A stretch of 64,000 bases of DNA from an uncultured Pelagibacteraceae bacterium (GTDB lineage Bacteria > Pseudomonadota > Alphaproteobacteria > Pelagibacterales > Pelagibacteraceae). Below are positions 8,158-16,787 of this stretch, in pieces (the stretch's first letter is position 1; every line of letters begins with the position of its first letter). The stretch lies in contig CACLNK010000001.1 of assembly GCA_902608305.1 (NCBI GenBank), positions 20,131 through 84,130 of the forward strand, given 5' to 3'. Both the position numbers and the translations under genes were made by a program. Under the pieces are notes generated by a model. That model was given only the letters and a program-made list of their open reading frames with translations. It made no database searches and was not told the DNA's origin.

Positions 8158-10161
8158 TTGAACAAGCAACATAGAGATTTAGCAAACGCAATTAGGTTTT
8201 TATCAATTGATGCTGTTGAAAAGGCTAACTCTGGTCATCCTGGTTTGCCCATGGGAATGGCTGATGTTGCCACTATACTATTTAAATACTACCTTAAGTT
8301 TAATCCAAAAAATCCAAACTGGATAAACAGGGATAGATTTGTTTTGTCAGCTGGTCATGGATCAATGCTTCTTTACTCGTTGTTGTACTTAACTGGCTAT
8401 CAAAGCATATCATTGAATGACATTAAAAATTTTAGGCAATTAGATTCCATTTGTGCGGGACACCCAGAATATGCTCCTAACAGTGGAATTGAAACAACGA
8501 CTGGTCCTCTTGGACAAGGAATCGCAAATGCTGTTGGGCTGGCACTTGCTGAAGAAATTTTAAAAAATAAAGTTGGGAAAAATATTATTAATCACAAAAC
8601 TTATGTTTTAGCTGGTGATGGTTGTTTAATGGAAGGTATCAGTCACGAGGCATTAAGTTTAGCGGGACATTTGAAACTTAAAAATCTAATATTGCTATTT
8701 GATAATAATTCGATTTCAATAGATGGTCCTACCAGTCTCGCAGTATCTGACAATTTTAAAAAAAGATTTGAAAGCTATGGTTGGGATTACTTAGATATAA
8801 ATGGACATGATGAAAAACAAATTTTTAAAGCACTAAAAAAAGCTCAAAAAGCAAAAAAACCTTTTGCCATTTCATGCAAAACAACAATTGGTTATGGCTC
8901 ACCTAATAAAGGTGGTAAAGCGTCATCTCATGGAAGTCCTCTTGGTGAAGATGAAATTAATTTAGTTAGAAAAAAATTAAATTGGAATTATAAATCCTTC
9001 GAAATTCCAGATGAAATTAAAAAAGAGTGGAAAAAAATTGGTGAAAAAGCATCAGCATATGCTGAAAAACATGAGGCTAAATATCAAAAGAGAATAAATA
9101 AAATGGGATGGTTGGGATGGTCATTGACAAGACATTTTAAAAATAATTATCCCCCGGGTTTTAAAAATCATAAGAATGAAATTCATTCATCAATTAAAAA
9201 AGTAAAAAAGAACTATTTAAAAAGTTTGAATCCTATCGCAACAAGAAAATCATCGGAAATGTTTTTGGAATTAATTACATCACTACCAAATTTAATTGGT
9301 GGATCAGCTGACCTAACTGGTTCAAATAATACAAAAACTAAATATCATAAAATAATTAAGCCAGGAAATTTTAAAGGAAACTATATACATTACGGAGTTA
9401 GAGAACATGCCATGTGTGGTATTATGAATGGTCTTGCTCTACACTCAGGTCTAATACCTTATGGTGGAACTTTTTTAATATTTAGCGATTATTGTAAACC
9501 AGCAATTAGATTAGCTGCTTTAATGAAACAAAGAGTGATTTATGTAATGAGTCATGATTCAATAGGTCTTGGTGAAGACGGACCAACCCACCAACCGATA
9601 GAACATTTAGCTAGTTTAAGATCTGTTCCTAATTTAAATGTTTTAAGACCAGCAGATGCCGTGGAAACTTTTGAGTGCTGGCAGTTGGCTTTAGAAAAAC
9701 AAGATACTCCTAGTATTATCGCTTTAACTAGACAAAAAATTAACCCTGTTAGAAAAGAATTTTCTGAAGAAAATAAATGTTCTTATGGAGCCTATGAAGT
9801 TTTGAGGACAAATGAAAAAATAGATTTAACTATATTGGCAACTGGGTCTGAAGTTGCTTTAGCTTGTAAAATAAGTCATAAATTGGCCACAGAAAATACT
9901 TATTCAAAAGTTATATCCATGCCTTGTCATGAAATATTTGATGATCAAAATAAAGAATATAAAGATAAAATTTTGAATGAAACTTCAATTAAAGTTTCCA
10001 TAGAGGCGGCCACTAAAGATTATTGGAAAAAATATGTTGGAGAAAATGGTTTAACTTTCGGAATAAACGATTTTGGAAAAAGCGCACCATACAAGGATAT
10101 ATATAATCATTTTAATTTAACGACTGAAAATATACTAAATAAAATTAAAAAAATAATATGA
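8158..10161 (+). CDS. tkt: Transketolase
   Basis: 667 residues. Thiamine-diphosphate binding motif is seen at GDGCLMEGISHEALSLAGHL (about 155-175) with DNNSISIDG; the N-terminus has ANSGHPGLPMGMAD and the C-terminal half has SADLTGSN, VREHAMCGIMNG and LGEDGPTHQPIEHLASLR. The start must be TTG 8158 or later because a TAA lies in frame at 8152-8154. Transketolase moves two-carbon units between sugar phosphates (non-oxidative pentose phosphate pathway). Its stop overlaps the gap start by 4 bp (ATGA), so it opens the tkt-gap-pgk-fba operon. Confidence 0.97.
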   Translation: MNKQHRDLANAIRFLSIDAVEKANSGHPGLPMGMADVATILFKYYLKFNPKNPNWINRDRFVLSAGHGSMLLYSLLYLTGYQSISLNDIKNFRQLDSICAGHPEYAPNSGIETTTGPLGQGIANAVGLALAEEILKNKVGKNIINHKTYVLAGDGCLMEGISHEALSLAGHLKLKNLILLFDNNSISIDGPTSLAVSDNFKKRFESYGWDYLDINGHDEKQIFKALKKAQKAKKPFAISCKTTIGYGSPNKGGKASSHGSPLGEDEINLVRKKLNWNYKSFEIPDEIKKEWKKIGEKASAYAEKHEAKYQKRINKMGWLGWSLTRHFKNNYPPGFKNHKNEIHSSIKKVKKNYLKSLNPIATRKSSEMFLELITSLPNLIGGSADLTGSNNTKTKYHKIIKPGNFKGNYIHYGVREHAMCGIMNGLALHSGLIPYGGTFLIFSDYCKPAIRLAALMKQRVIYVMSHDSIGLGEDGPTHQPIEHLASLRSVPNLNVLRPADAVETFECWQLALEKQDTPSIIALTRQKINPVRKEFSEENKCSYGAYEVLRTNEKIDLTILATGSEVALACKISHKLATENTYSKVISMPCHEIFDDQNKEYKDKILNETSIKVSIEAATKDYWKKYVGENGLTFGINDFGKSAPYKDIYNHFNLTTENILNKIKKII

Positions 10162-11162
10162 CAATAAAAATTGGAATTAATGGTTTGGGTAGAATTGGCA
10201 GAATGGTCATTAGATCTCTTGTTGAAAATAAAAATAAAAACATAGAAATTAAACATATAAACAATAAAACTAATTCTGAAACTAGTAGCCTTTTATTAAA
10301 ATATGATTCTGTTCATGGAAAGTTGAATTCGAATATTAATTACAATAAAAATAATTTAATAATAAATAAAAAAAAAATATCATTTTCTCAAGAAACTGAG
10401 TTAAGCAAAATTAATTGGAAAAAATATGGTGTAGATATAGTTCTAGAGTGTACTGGAAAATATAATTCAAAAGAAAAATGTATTCAGCATATAAAAAATG
10501 GAGCAAAAAAAGTCATTGTTTCGGCCCCTTGTAAAAATGCTGATAAAACTATTGTTTATGGCGTAAACCATAAAACCATAAATAAAAACGATTTAATAAT
10601 TTCTGCAGCCTCTTGCACTACAAATTGCTTTGCGCCAGTTGCATTTGTAATTAACAAAGAATTTAAAATAGAAAAAGGTTTTATGTCCACTATTCATTCT
10701 TATACATCTGACCAAAGATTATTAGACAATTCTCACAAAGATCCAAGACGTGCTAGATCTGCTGGACAATCAATTGTTCCAACTTCTACTGGTGCATCAA
10801 AGGCACTTGGAGAAATTATTCCAGAATTAAAAGGAAAACTTGGAGGTCTTGCAATGAGAGTACCAACACCAAATGTTTCATTGGTAGATTTTGTTTTCAA
10901 TTCTAAAAATAAATTATCTGTTAAAAAAATTAATGATTCTTTTATAAAAGCATCAAATAAAGAATTAAAAAATGTTCTTGATACAACTAACGAAAGATTG
11001 GTTTCAGTTGATTTTAACCATAACCCTAATTCAGCTATCGTAGATTTATCTTTAACTAGCGTTGTGGGTGATAATATGGGTAAAGTTTATTCTTGGTACG
11101 ACAATGAATGGGGCTTTGCTTCAAGGATGAATGATTTAGTTGAATATATTCATAAAATTTAA
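10158..11162 (+). CDS. gap: Glyceraldehyde-3-phosphate dehydrogenase
   Basis: 334 residues. Rossmann motif INGLGRIGRM, catalytic cysteine in SAASCTTNCFAPVA, and C-terminal WYDNEWGFASRM are all present. At the end of the second beta strand the sequence reads HINNKT where E. coli GapA has AINDLL, so Asn36 replaces the Asp that selects NAD over NADP. That suggests NADP use, as in gluconeogenic or photosynthetic GAPDHs, but this is inference from one residue. It overlaps tkt by 4 bp and lies 6 bp before pgk. Confidence 0.97.
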   Translation: MTIKIGINGLGRIGRMVIRSLVENKNKNIEIKHINNKTNSETSSLLLKYDSVHGKLNSNINYNKNNLIINKKKISFSQETELSKINWKKYGVDIVLECTGKYNSKEKCIQHIKNGAKKVIVSAPCKNADKTIVYGVNHKTINKNDLIISAASCTTNCFAPVAFVINKEFKIEKGFMSTIHSYTSDQRLLDNSHKDPRRARSAGQSIVPTSTGASKALGEIIPELKGKLGGLAMRVPTPNVSLVDFVFNSKNKLSVKKINDSFIKASNKELKNVLDTTNERLVSVDFNHNPNSAIVDLSLTSVVGDNMGKVYSWYDNEWGFASRMNDLVEYIHKI

Positions 11163-11168
11163 ATTTTA

Positions 11169-12350
11169 ATGAATAAGATCACAGATCAAAATTTAATATT
11201 ACAAGGTAAAAAAGTATTGCTAAGAGTTGACTTGAACGTTCCAATGAAAAATAGAGCAATAACAGAAACTTCAAGAATAGAAAAAATATTACCAACAATA
11301 AAATTATTAATAGAAAAAAAAGCTAAAATAATTATATTGTCTCATATTGGTCGTCCAAAAGGAAAAGTTGTGAGTGAAATGTCTTTAGAGCCTATTTCAA
11401 AAAAACTATCACAATATTTAAATAAAGAAGTTTTATTTAATAAAAATAAAATTAATGAAAATACCATTTCTGAAATAAATAAAGTTTCTAATGGTTCTAT
11501 TATGATGTTAGAAAATATTCGCTTCAATGAAGGAGAAGAAACTAATGACAAAGAATTTTCAAAAAAAATTTCAACTCTAGGTGATATATATGTCAATGAT
11601 GCATTTTCTTGTTCTCATAGAGCTCATGCTTCAATTGATGGAATTACAAAATATCTCCCTTCATATTTTGGCTTGCAAATTACTGAGGAAATCAATGCGC
11701 TTAAAAAAATAACTTCAAAAATAAAAAATCCAATAACGCTTATCATTGGAGGTTCAAAAATTTCAACTAAAATTAAAATCATAAAAAATTTAATAAAAAA
11801 ATTTGATAATATAATTATTGTTGGGGGAATGGCTAATACAATGCTAAAATATACCGGTTCAAATATAGGAAAATCAATTTATGAGCATGGTTGTGAAAAC
11901 TTAATAAAGGAAATTTTAGAAAAATCTAAATTATATAATTGTCAAATTAATTGCCCAATAGATGTTGTTGTTGCAAAAAACTTGGACGGACCAGGAAAAA
12001 ATAAGAATATTAAAGAAGTAGAAGAAGATGATTTAATATTAGACATTGGATCAAAAACAATTTTGTCTATTAAAGAAATAATTAATAATTCAAATACTGT
12101 CTTGTGGAATGGTCCTGCTGGATATTTTGAAAATCCAAATTTTGAAAATGGCACAAAAAAAATTTTAGAAATAATTAAAGAAAAAAATACAAAAAATAAA
12201 ATTTTTTCTGTAGCAGGAGGAGGAGAAACGGTTGCGGCTATAAATAAATTTAATAATTTAAATTCATTCACATTTGTTTCAACTGCTGGTGGAGCCTTTT
12301 TAGAATTTCTTGAAGGCAAAACTTTACCTGGTATAAAAGCATTAAATTAA
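11169..12350 (+). CDS. pgk: Phosphoglycerate kinase
   Basis: 393 residues. N-domain motifs LLRVDLNVPM (about 19-28), LSHIGRPKGK (56-65) and DAFSCSHRAHAS (140-151) bind the phosphoglycerate; the C-domain has LIIGGSKISTKI, VVGGMANT, VLWNGPAGYFE and the nucleotide loop VAGGGETVAAI, then STAGGAFLEFLEG. It interconverts 1,3-bisphosphoglycerate and 3-phosphoglycerate. The fba start follows its stop after one base, so the two are surely cotranslated. Confidence 0.97.
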   Translation: MNKITDQNLILQGKKVLLRVDLNVPMKNRAITETSRIEKILPTIKLLIEKKAKIIILSHIGRPKGKVVSEMSLEPISKKLSQYLNKEVLFNKNKINENTISEINKVSNGSIMMLENIRFNEGEETNDKEFSKKISTLGDIYVNDAFSCSHRAHASIDGITKYLPSYFGLQITEEINALKKITSKIKNPITLIIGGSKISTKIKIIKNLIKKFDNIIIVGGMANTMLKYTGSNIGKSIYEHGCENLIKEILEKSKLYNCQINCPIDVVVAKNLDGPGKNKNIKEVEEDDLILDIGSKTILSIKEIINNSNTVLWNGPAGYFENPNFENGTKKILEIIKEKNTKNKIFSVAGGGETVAAINKFNNLNSFTFVSTAGGAFLEFLEGKTLPGIKALN

Positions 12351-12351
12351 A

Positions 12352-13362
12352 ATGTCCGAATTAAACAAAATTGCACTAAAAATAATTTCTAATGGCAAAG
12401 GAATTCTAGCCACGGATGAAAGTACTGGAACAATGACTAAAAGACTTGAAAGTGTCCAAGTTCCTTCAACTTCTGAAAATCGACTGTCATTTAGAGAAAC
12501 TCTTTTTTCATCATCAAGCATGAAAAATTGCATCGGTGGAGTAATTCTTTATGATGAAACCATTAAACAAGTTTCTAAATCAAAAAAAAATATTCCTGAA
12601 TTAATTGCTGAAACTGGAGCAGTTCCAGGTATTAAAGTTGATACAGGAGCAAAAGTTTTGTCAAATTCTATTAATGAAAAAATTACAGAAGGGCTTGATG
12701 GATTAAGAGAACGTTTAAAAGAATATTACAAACTTGGCGCAAGATTTACTAAATGGAGAGCTGTTTATATAATTTCTGAAAAATATCCTAGCAAATTATC
12801 TATTCATTCTAATGCTCATGCTCTAGCAAGATATGCTGCTTTAGTTCAAGAATCTGGAATGGTACCAATTGTTGAACCAGAAGTATTAATGGATGGAAAT
12901 CATAATGCTGAAGCGTGCTTTAAAAAAACTTCTGAAGTTATAAAAAAATGTTTTGAAGAACTATTTTTTCATAAAGTAGAACTTAATGGAACAATCCTTA
13001 AACCAAATATGATTTTACCGGGAACAAATTCAGGTCAAAAAATTGATAATAAAGAAATTGCTGAAATGACTATCAAATGTCTTAAAGAATCAGTGCCGCC
13101 TGAAGTACCAGGAATAGCTTTTTTGTCTGGTGGCCAATCTGAAAGAGATGCTACAAAAAACTTAAATCTTATCAACATTCACAATAATACAAATTTCATA
13201 ATGACATATTCTTACGGAAGAGCTTTACAACAGAGTGCTCTAAAATTTTGGTCTAAAAACATAAAAGATGTCGAAAATACTCAAAAAATCTTTAATCATA
13301 GAGCTAATATGAATTCCCTTGCTGCTCAAGGAAAATGGACAGAAGAGATTGATAAAGTCTAA
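12352..13362 (+). CDS. fba: Class I fructose-bisphosphate aldolase
   Basis: 336 residues, eukaryote-type class I (Schiff-base) aldolase. Motifs: GILATDESTGTMTKRLES near 17-34, ARFTKWRAVY near 130, VEPEVLMDGNHN near 180, and the Schiff-base lysine in GTILKPNMILPG near 217-228. FLSGGQSERDAT follows. It cleaves or forms fructose 1,6-bisphosphate. A class I enzyme of this type next to pgk and thiE is common in alphaproteobacteria. The tail overlaps the thiE start. Confidence 0.96.
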   Translation: MSELNKIALKIISNGKGILATDESTGTMTKRLESVQVPSTSENRLSFRETLFSSSSMKNCIGGVILYDETIKQVSKSKKNIPELIAETGAVPGIKVDTGAKVLSNSINEKITEGLDGLRERLKEYYKLGARFTKWRAVYIISEKYPSKLSIHSNAHALARYAALVQESGMVPIVEPEVLMDGNHNAEACFKKTSEVIKKCFEELFFHKVELNGTILKPNMILPGTNSGQKIDNKEIAEMTIKCLKESVPPEVPGIAFLSGGQSERDATKNLNLINIHNNTNFIMTYSYGRALQQSALKFWSKNIKDVENTQKIFNHRANMNSLAAQGKWTEEIDKV

Positions 13363-13972
13363 AATTAATAAAAGTTTTATTTATTTAATTTCTCCAAACA
13401 AAATTAAAAACAATTATTTTTATATAGATATAGAAAAAATGTTCAAAACTAAGAAAATTAGTTTTTTTCAATTAAGACTAAAAAATCATAGTCTAAAAGA
13501 TAAAATGAAAATAGGAAAAAAAATACTTAAAATTTGTAAAAAAAATAAGGTAAAATTCATTGTGAATGACGATCCTTTATTTGCAAAAAAAGTAATGGCT
13601 GATGGTTGTCATTTAGGACAAAAAGATATGGATTATAGAAAGGCTAGAAAAATATTAGGTAAAAAAATTATTGGCGTTACTTGTCATAATTCAAAAAAAT
13701 TAATTAAAAAAGCAATAAAAAATAAAGCAAATTACATTGCATTAGGTGCTTTTTTTCCAACAAAGACTAAGCTTGTCAAATACCGCGCGAATATCAAAAC
13801 TTTAAAATGGGCAAAAAAAACAACTAATATTCCTATTGTAGCAATAGGTGGTATAAAATTTGATAATTATAATAAACTTTTATTGAATAAAGCAAACTTT
13901 TTAGCTATTTCAAGCTACATTTGGAATAATAAAAAATACAAACCATTAGAAGCTATAAATAAATTAAAATGA
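13349..13972 (+). CDS. thiE: Thiamine-phosphate synthase-like protein
   Basis: About 207 residues if the start is TTG 13349, which overlaps fba by 14 bp; an earlier TTG or ATG would overlap fba more. ThiE motifs are strong: FFQLRLKNHS (for QLREK), FIVNDDPLFAKKVMADGCHLGQKD, IIGVTCHNS, ANYIALGAFFPTKTK and IVAIGGI. ThiE joins HMP-pyrophosphate to thiazole phosphate. SAR11 is known to lack pyrimidine synthesis (thiC) and to need HMP, so a retained ThiE makes sense. The fba-thiE-efp context is typical of alphaproteobacteria. It ends with a 4 bp overlap onto efp. Confidence 0.85.
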   Translation: MIKSKINKSFIYLISPNKIKNNYFYIDIEKMFKTKKISFFQLRLKNHSLKDKMKIGKKILKICKKNKVKFIVNDDPLFAKKVMADGCHLGQKDMDYRKARKILGKKIIGVTCHNSKKLIKKAIKNKANYIALGAFFPTKTKLVKYRANIKTLKWAKKTTNIPIVAIGGIKFDNYNKLLLNKANFLAISSYIWNNKKYKPLEAINKLK

Positions 13973-14529
13973 AAATATCTAGTAATGAAATAAGAGTTGG
14001 AATGTTGATCGAACACAAAGATGACTTATGGCAAGTATTAAAAACACAACATGTAAAACCTGGAAAAGGTGGAGCATTTGCTCAGATTGAAATGAAAAGT
14101 GTCAGCAAAAACACAAAACTTAATGAAAGATTTAGATCAAGTGATTATGTTGAGAAAGCATCATTAGATGAAATTAAATTCAACTTTTTATATGAAGATG
14201 AAACTGACTATTATTTTATTAATCAAAAATCTTTTGAACAAATTAATATTAAAAAAAATATTGTAGGTGAAAAAGGCAAAATGCTTACTGAAAATTTACA
14301 AGTTAGTATAAATTTTTACAATGATAAGCCTTTAGCTGTAGAATTACCAAATCAAGTAACTTGTAAAATTTTAACGACAGATGTTGCCCTAAAAGGTCAA
14401 ACTGTCTCCTCGTCTTACAAGCCTGCAACTTTAGACAATGGTATAAATATACAAGTTCCACCTTTTGTTGAAAGTGGAGATATAATCATAGTTGATACAA
14501 GAAACATGGAGTATATTAAAAAAATTTAA
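13969..14529 (+). CDS. efp: Translation elongation factor P
   Basis: 186 residues, three-domain EF-P. The N-terminal KOW-like domain has the tip loop KPGKGGAFAQ, in which the central Lys is the residue modified in many bacteria. The C-terminal OB fold has LPNQVTCKILTTD and GQTVSSSYKPATLDNG. EF-P relieves ribosome stalling at proline runs. It overlaps thiE by 4 bp and precedes suhB, an alphaproteobacterial arrangement. No epmA or epmB modification gene is seen nearby. Confidence 0.96.
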   Translation: MKISSNEIRVGMLIEHKDDLWQVLKTQHVKPGKGGAFAQIEMKSVSKNTKLNERFRSSDYVEKASLDEIKFNFLYEDETDYYFINQKSFEQINIKKNIVGEKGKMLTENLQVSINFYNDKPLAVELPNQVTCKILTTDVALKGQTVSSSYKPATLDNGINIQVPPFVESGDIIIVDTRNMEYIKKI

Positions 14530-14535
14530 TTTGTC

Positions 14536-15294
14536 ATGCCTTCTATCTCTGCCAATCTTAATATTATGATTAAAGCAAGCGAAAAAGCTTCCAGAGGTTT
14601 AATTAGAGATTTTGGTGAATTAGAACAATTACAAGTATCAATTAAAGGTCCATCAGATTTTGTAACCAATGCTGATACAAAAGCAGAAAAAATTATTATT
14701 GATGAACTCACTAGATCCCGAAAAAACTATTCTATATTAAGTGAGGAAAGTGGATCAAAAAAAAACAAAGATATAGATAATGTCTGGATTATTGATCCTA
14801 TAGATGGAACAATTAATTTTTTACATGGTGTGCCACACTTTGCAATTTCAATAGCCTTAAAATCAAACAACGAAATTGTATCTGGATTAATTTATGATCC
14901 AATTAAAGATGAAATGTTTTACGCTGAAAAAAATAATGGAGCATACTTTAATAATAAAAGAATAAGAGTTTCAAAAAGAAAAAAAATGGAAGATTGTTTA
15001 TTTGCAAGTGGTGAAATTGACAACGAAAATATTAAACAAAAAACAAATGCTAAACTATCAATAAGAAAATCAGGCAGTGCAGCTTTAGATATGGCTTACG
15101 TTGCCAGTGGAAGATACGATGGATATTTTCAAAAAAATTTAAATTTATGGGATATCGCAGCTGGTATCATAATTGTAAAAGAAGCAGGAGGCCAAGTTAA
15201 TGATTTAAATTTAAAACAAAATAATAATATTAATATTATTGCCTCTAGTTCCTCAATAAACGAAAAATTACTTAAAAATCTTATTAACTTTTAA
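14536..15294 (+). CDS. suhB: Inositol monophosphatase-family protein SuhB
   Basis: 252 residues. The metal-binding motifs are complete: [17 protein letters not shown] (about 36-52), SEESG (69-73), [15 protein letters not shown] (83-97) and [15 protein letters not shown] (204-218). These coordinate Mg for hydrolysis of sugar or inositol phosphates. SuhB in E. coli also takes part in rRNA transcription antitermination; whether this one does is unknown. The gene is 6 bp after efp. Confidence 0.95.
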   Translation: MPSISANLNIMIKASEKASRGLIRDFGELEQLQVSIKGPSDFVTNADTKAEKIIIDELTRSRKNYSILSEESGSKKNKDIDNVWIIDPIDGTINFLHGVPHFAISIALKSNNEIVSGLIYDPIKDEMFYAEKNNGAYFNNKRIRVSKRKKMEDCLFASGEIDNENIKQKTNAKLSIRKSGSAALDMAYVASGRYDGYFQKNLNLWDIAAGIIIVKEAGGQVNDLNLKQNNNINIIASSSSINEKLLKNLINF

Positions 15295-15329
15295 TTGTTT
15301 TCTTAAATTCTTTTGTTATAAGTTTCGCT

Positions 15330-15560
15330 ATGAAAAAAAATATTCATCCAAATTATCATGCTATAAAAGTTGAAATGACTGATGGCAGTCAGTTTGAAAC
15401 TAAATCAACTTGGGGTTCAGAGGGAGAAGTATTAAAATTAGAAATTGATCCAAAATCTCATTCAGCATGGACTGGCGGTAAACAAAAAATTTTAGATAAG
15501 GGTCGAGTAAGTAAATTTAATAAAAAATTTAAAAATTTTAGATCAGAAAACAACAAATAA
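15330..15560 (+). CDS. rpmE: 50S ribosomal protein bL31, zinc-free form
   Basis: 76 residues, begins [20 protein letters not shown] as in alphaproteobacterial bL31. None of the four zinc-binding cysteines of the C+ form is present; the protein has no Cys at all. The C-terminus is basic ([15 protein letters not shown]). The trcR start follows its stop immediately, so the two are cotranslated. Confidence 0.96.
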   Translation: MKKNIHPNYHAIKVEMTDGSQFETKSTWGSEGEVLKLEIDPKSHSAWTGGKQKILDKGRVSKFNKKFKNFRSENNK

Positions 15561-16118
15561 ATGGCTAACAACACACCACTAATGCCAATGGCCACCGCTG
15601 TTTGGTTGGTAGAAAATACAACTTTAACATTTAAACAAATAGCTAATTTTTGTAATTTACATGAAGTAGAAATTCAAGGAATAGCAGATGGAGAAGTTGC
15701 AAAAGGTATAATTGCTTATAATCCTATTATTTCTGGCCAACTAACTAGAGAAGAAATTTCATTATCATCTAATGATCATAATAGACCTTTAAAAATTAAT
15801 AGCACTGATATTGAAATTTCAAGTTCAGAAAATAAAATTAAAAAATATATTCCTTTGTCAAAAAGACAAGATAAGCCAGATTCTGCTTTATGGTTGTTAA
15901 AACATCATCCTGAATTAAAAGATTCACAAATCGGAAAATTAGTATCAATTACTACAAATTCAGTAAAGGCTATAAGAAATAAAAATTATTGGAACTATAA
16001 TAATTTAAATGCAAAAGATCCTGTGGCTATGAGTTTATTTTCACAAAAAGATTTAATGGAAGCAATAGAAAAAGCCCAAAGACGTATAAAAAGAGAAAAA
16101 AGTGCTAAAAAAAAATAA
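15561..16118 (+). CDS. trcR: TrcR/DUF1013-family cell-cycle regulator
   Basis: 185 residues. The N-terminus NTPLMPMATAVWLVENTTLTF and the following QIANFCNLHEVEIQGIADGE match the DUF1013 family, whose Caulobacter member TrcR is an RNA-polymerase-associated cell-cycle regulator. Two helix-turn-helix-like segments are visible: about 20-45, and about 105-145 (LWLLKHHPELKDSQIGKLVS). The C-terminus is Lys/Arg-rich. It abuts rpmE with no gap. Function in this organism is inferred from the family. Confidence 0.88.
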   Translation: MANNTPLMPMATAVWLVENTTLTFKQIANFCNLHEVEIQGIADGEVAKGIIAYNPIISGQLTREEISLSSNDHNRPLKINSTDIEISSSENKIKKYIPLSKRQDKPDSALWLLKHHPELKDSQIGKLVSITTNSVKAIRNKNYWNYNNLNAKDPVAMSLFSQKDLMEAIEKAQRRIKREKSAKKK

Positions 16119-16182
16119 TTTTTCATATCAAAATAAATTTAATAGACATCAAAATTATAAAATGATATCACACTTTTTTTTT

Positions 16183-16187
16183 GGAGG
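16183..16187 (+). promoter_or_regulatory. Strong Shine-Dalgarno of rpsU that points to an ATT start
   Basis: GGAGG (16183-16187) is a near-perfect anti-SD match, rare in this window, and sits 5 bases before ATT at 16193. The only canonical start in frame, TTG at 16181, overlaps the SD itself and so cannot be served by it. This decides the rpsU start in favour of ATT. Confidence 0.7.
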
Positions 16188-16192
16188 TATTT

Positions 16193-16387
16193 ATTAAAAT
16201 AGAAGTAAAAGATAATAATGTTGAACAAGCTCTAAGAGTTCTTAAAAGAAGACTTCAGAGAGATGGCTTCTTTAAGATAGTAAAATTAAAAAATACTTAT
16301 GAAAAACCGTCTGAAAAAAAAAAAAGAATTAAACAAGAAAATATTAAAAGAACAAAAAAACTCCAGAAATTAAAAAACAGAATTTAA
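16193..16387 (+). CDS. rpsU: 30S ribosomal protein bS21 with apparent ATT start codon
   Basis: Read from ATT 16193 the protein is 64 residues: (M)KIEVKDNNVEQALRVLKRRL, then EKPSEKKKRIKQEN and a basic tail. This aligns without gaps to alphaproteobacterial bS21, which begins M-Q-V-x-V-R-D-N-N. The frame could be opened from TTG 16181, but that lies inside the SD GGAGG and would add four residues (MEVF) not expected in the family. ATT is a rare start codon known from infC, where it allows IF3-dependent control. bS21 sits near the anti-SD in the ribosome, so low or regulated initiation is plausible. Confidence 0.88.
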   Translation: MKIEVKDNNVEQALRVLKRRLQRDGFFKIVKLKNTYEKPSEKKKRIKQENIKRTKKLQKLKNRI

Positions 16388-16391
16388 ATAT

Positions 16392-16468
<77 letters not shown>

Positions 16469-16787
16469 AATAAGATGTGGTTAATAATCATTCATCAAAA
16501 ATAATTTTGTGATCTTGACGCTCGTATGACGTCAGGAGGATAAAAATGGCATACATAAGAAAGTGAAAAAGCAAATTCAACGTTGCGATAAGAAAAAGTA
16601 CGGTCAAAGAATCTATAAAACTTTTGCTCATCTAATGCTCAACCTTACGATAAAAACTTTTTTCTTTTTTTAAAATATAATCTACGAATAGATCTTTATA
16701 TATTTGATCATTAAGAAAATATGTTATATTAGAGTTTATTAGATCAATATGATAAAAAAGCATATACTTTCAATAGCTTGATGAGTA
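16469..16787 (+). other. Unexplained spacer after tRNA-fMet with mini-ORF signals
   Basis: A 319 bp stretch without an obvious gene. It is less AT-rich at 16514-16545 than its surroundings and holds the palindrome TGACGTCA (16527-16534), a perfect SD AGGAGG (16534-16539) 6 bases before an ATG (16546) that reads only MAYIRK-stop, and in another frame an open basic stretch (KVKKQIQRCDKKKYGQRIYK). On the minus strand 16488-16631 encodes 47 residues with a hydrophobic core (LTVLFLIATLNLLFHFLMYA). None is recognised. It may be a decayed gene, a small RNA, or a small membrane protein. The last 100 bp are very AT-rich and probably hold the promoter of the next gene. Confidence 0.5.

Noticed and set aside
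8108..8191. N-terminal extension of the coiled-coil gene to ATG 8191
   Set aside because: It would overlap the divergent tkt start and gives an arginine/isoleucine-rich segment unlike the coiled coil.
16181..16192. TTG at 16181 as start of bS21
   Set aside because: It overlaps the GGAGG ribosome-binding site and adds residues not seen in the family; ATT 16193 fits the alignment better, though TTG cannot be fully excluded.
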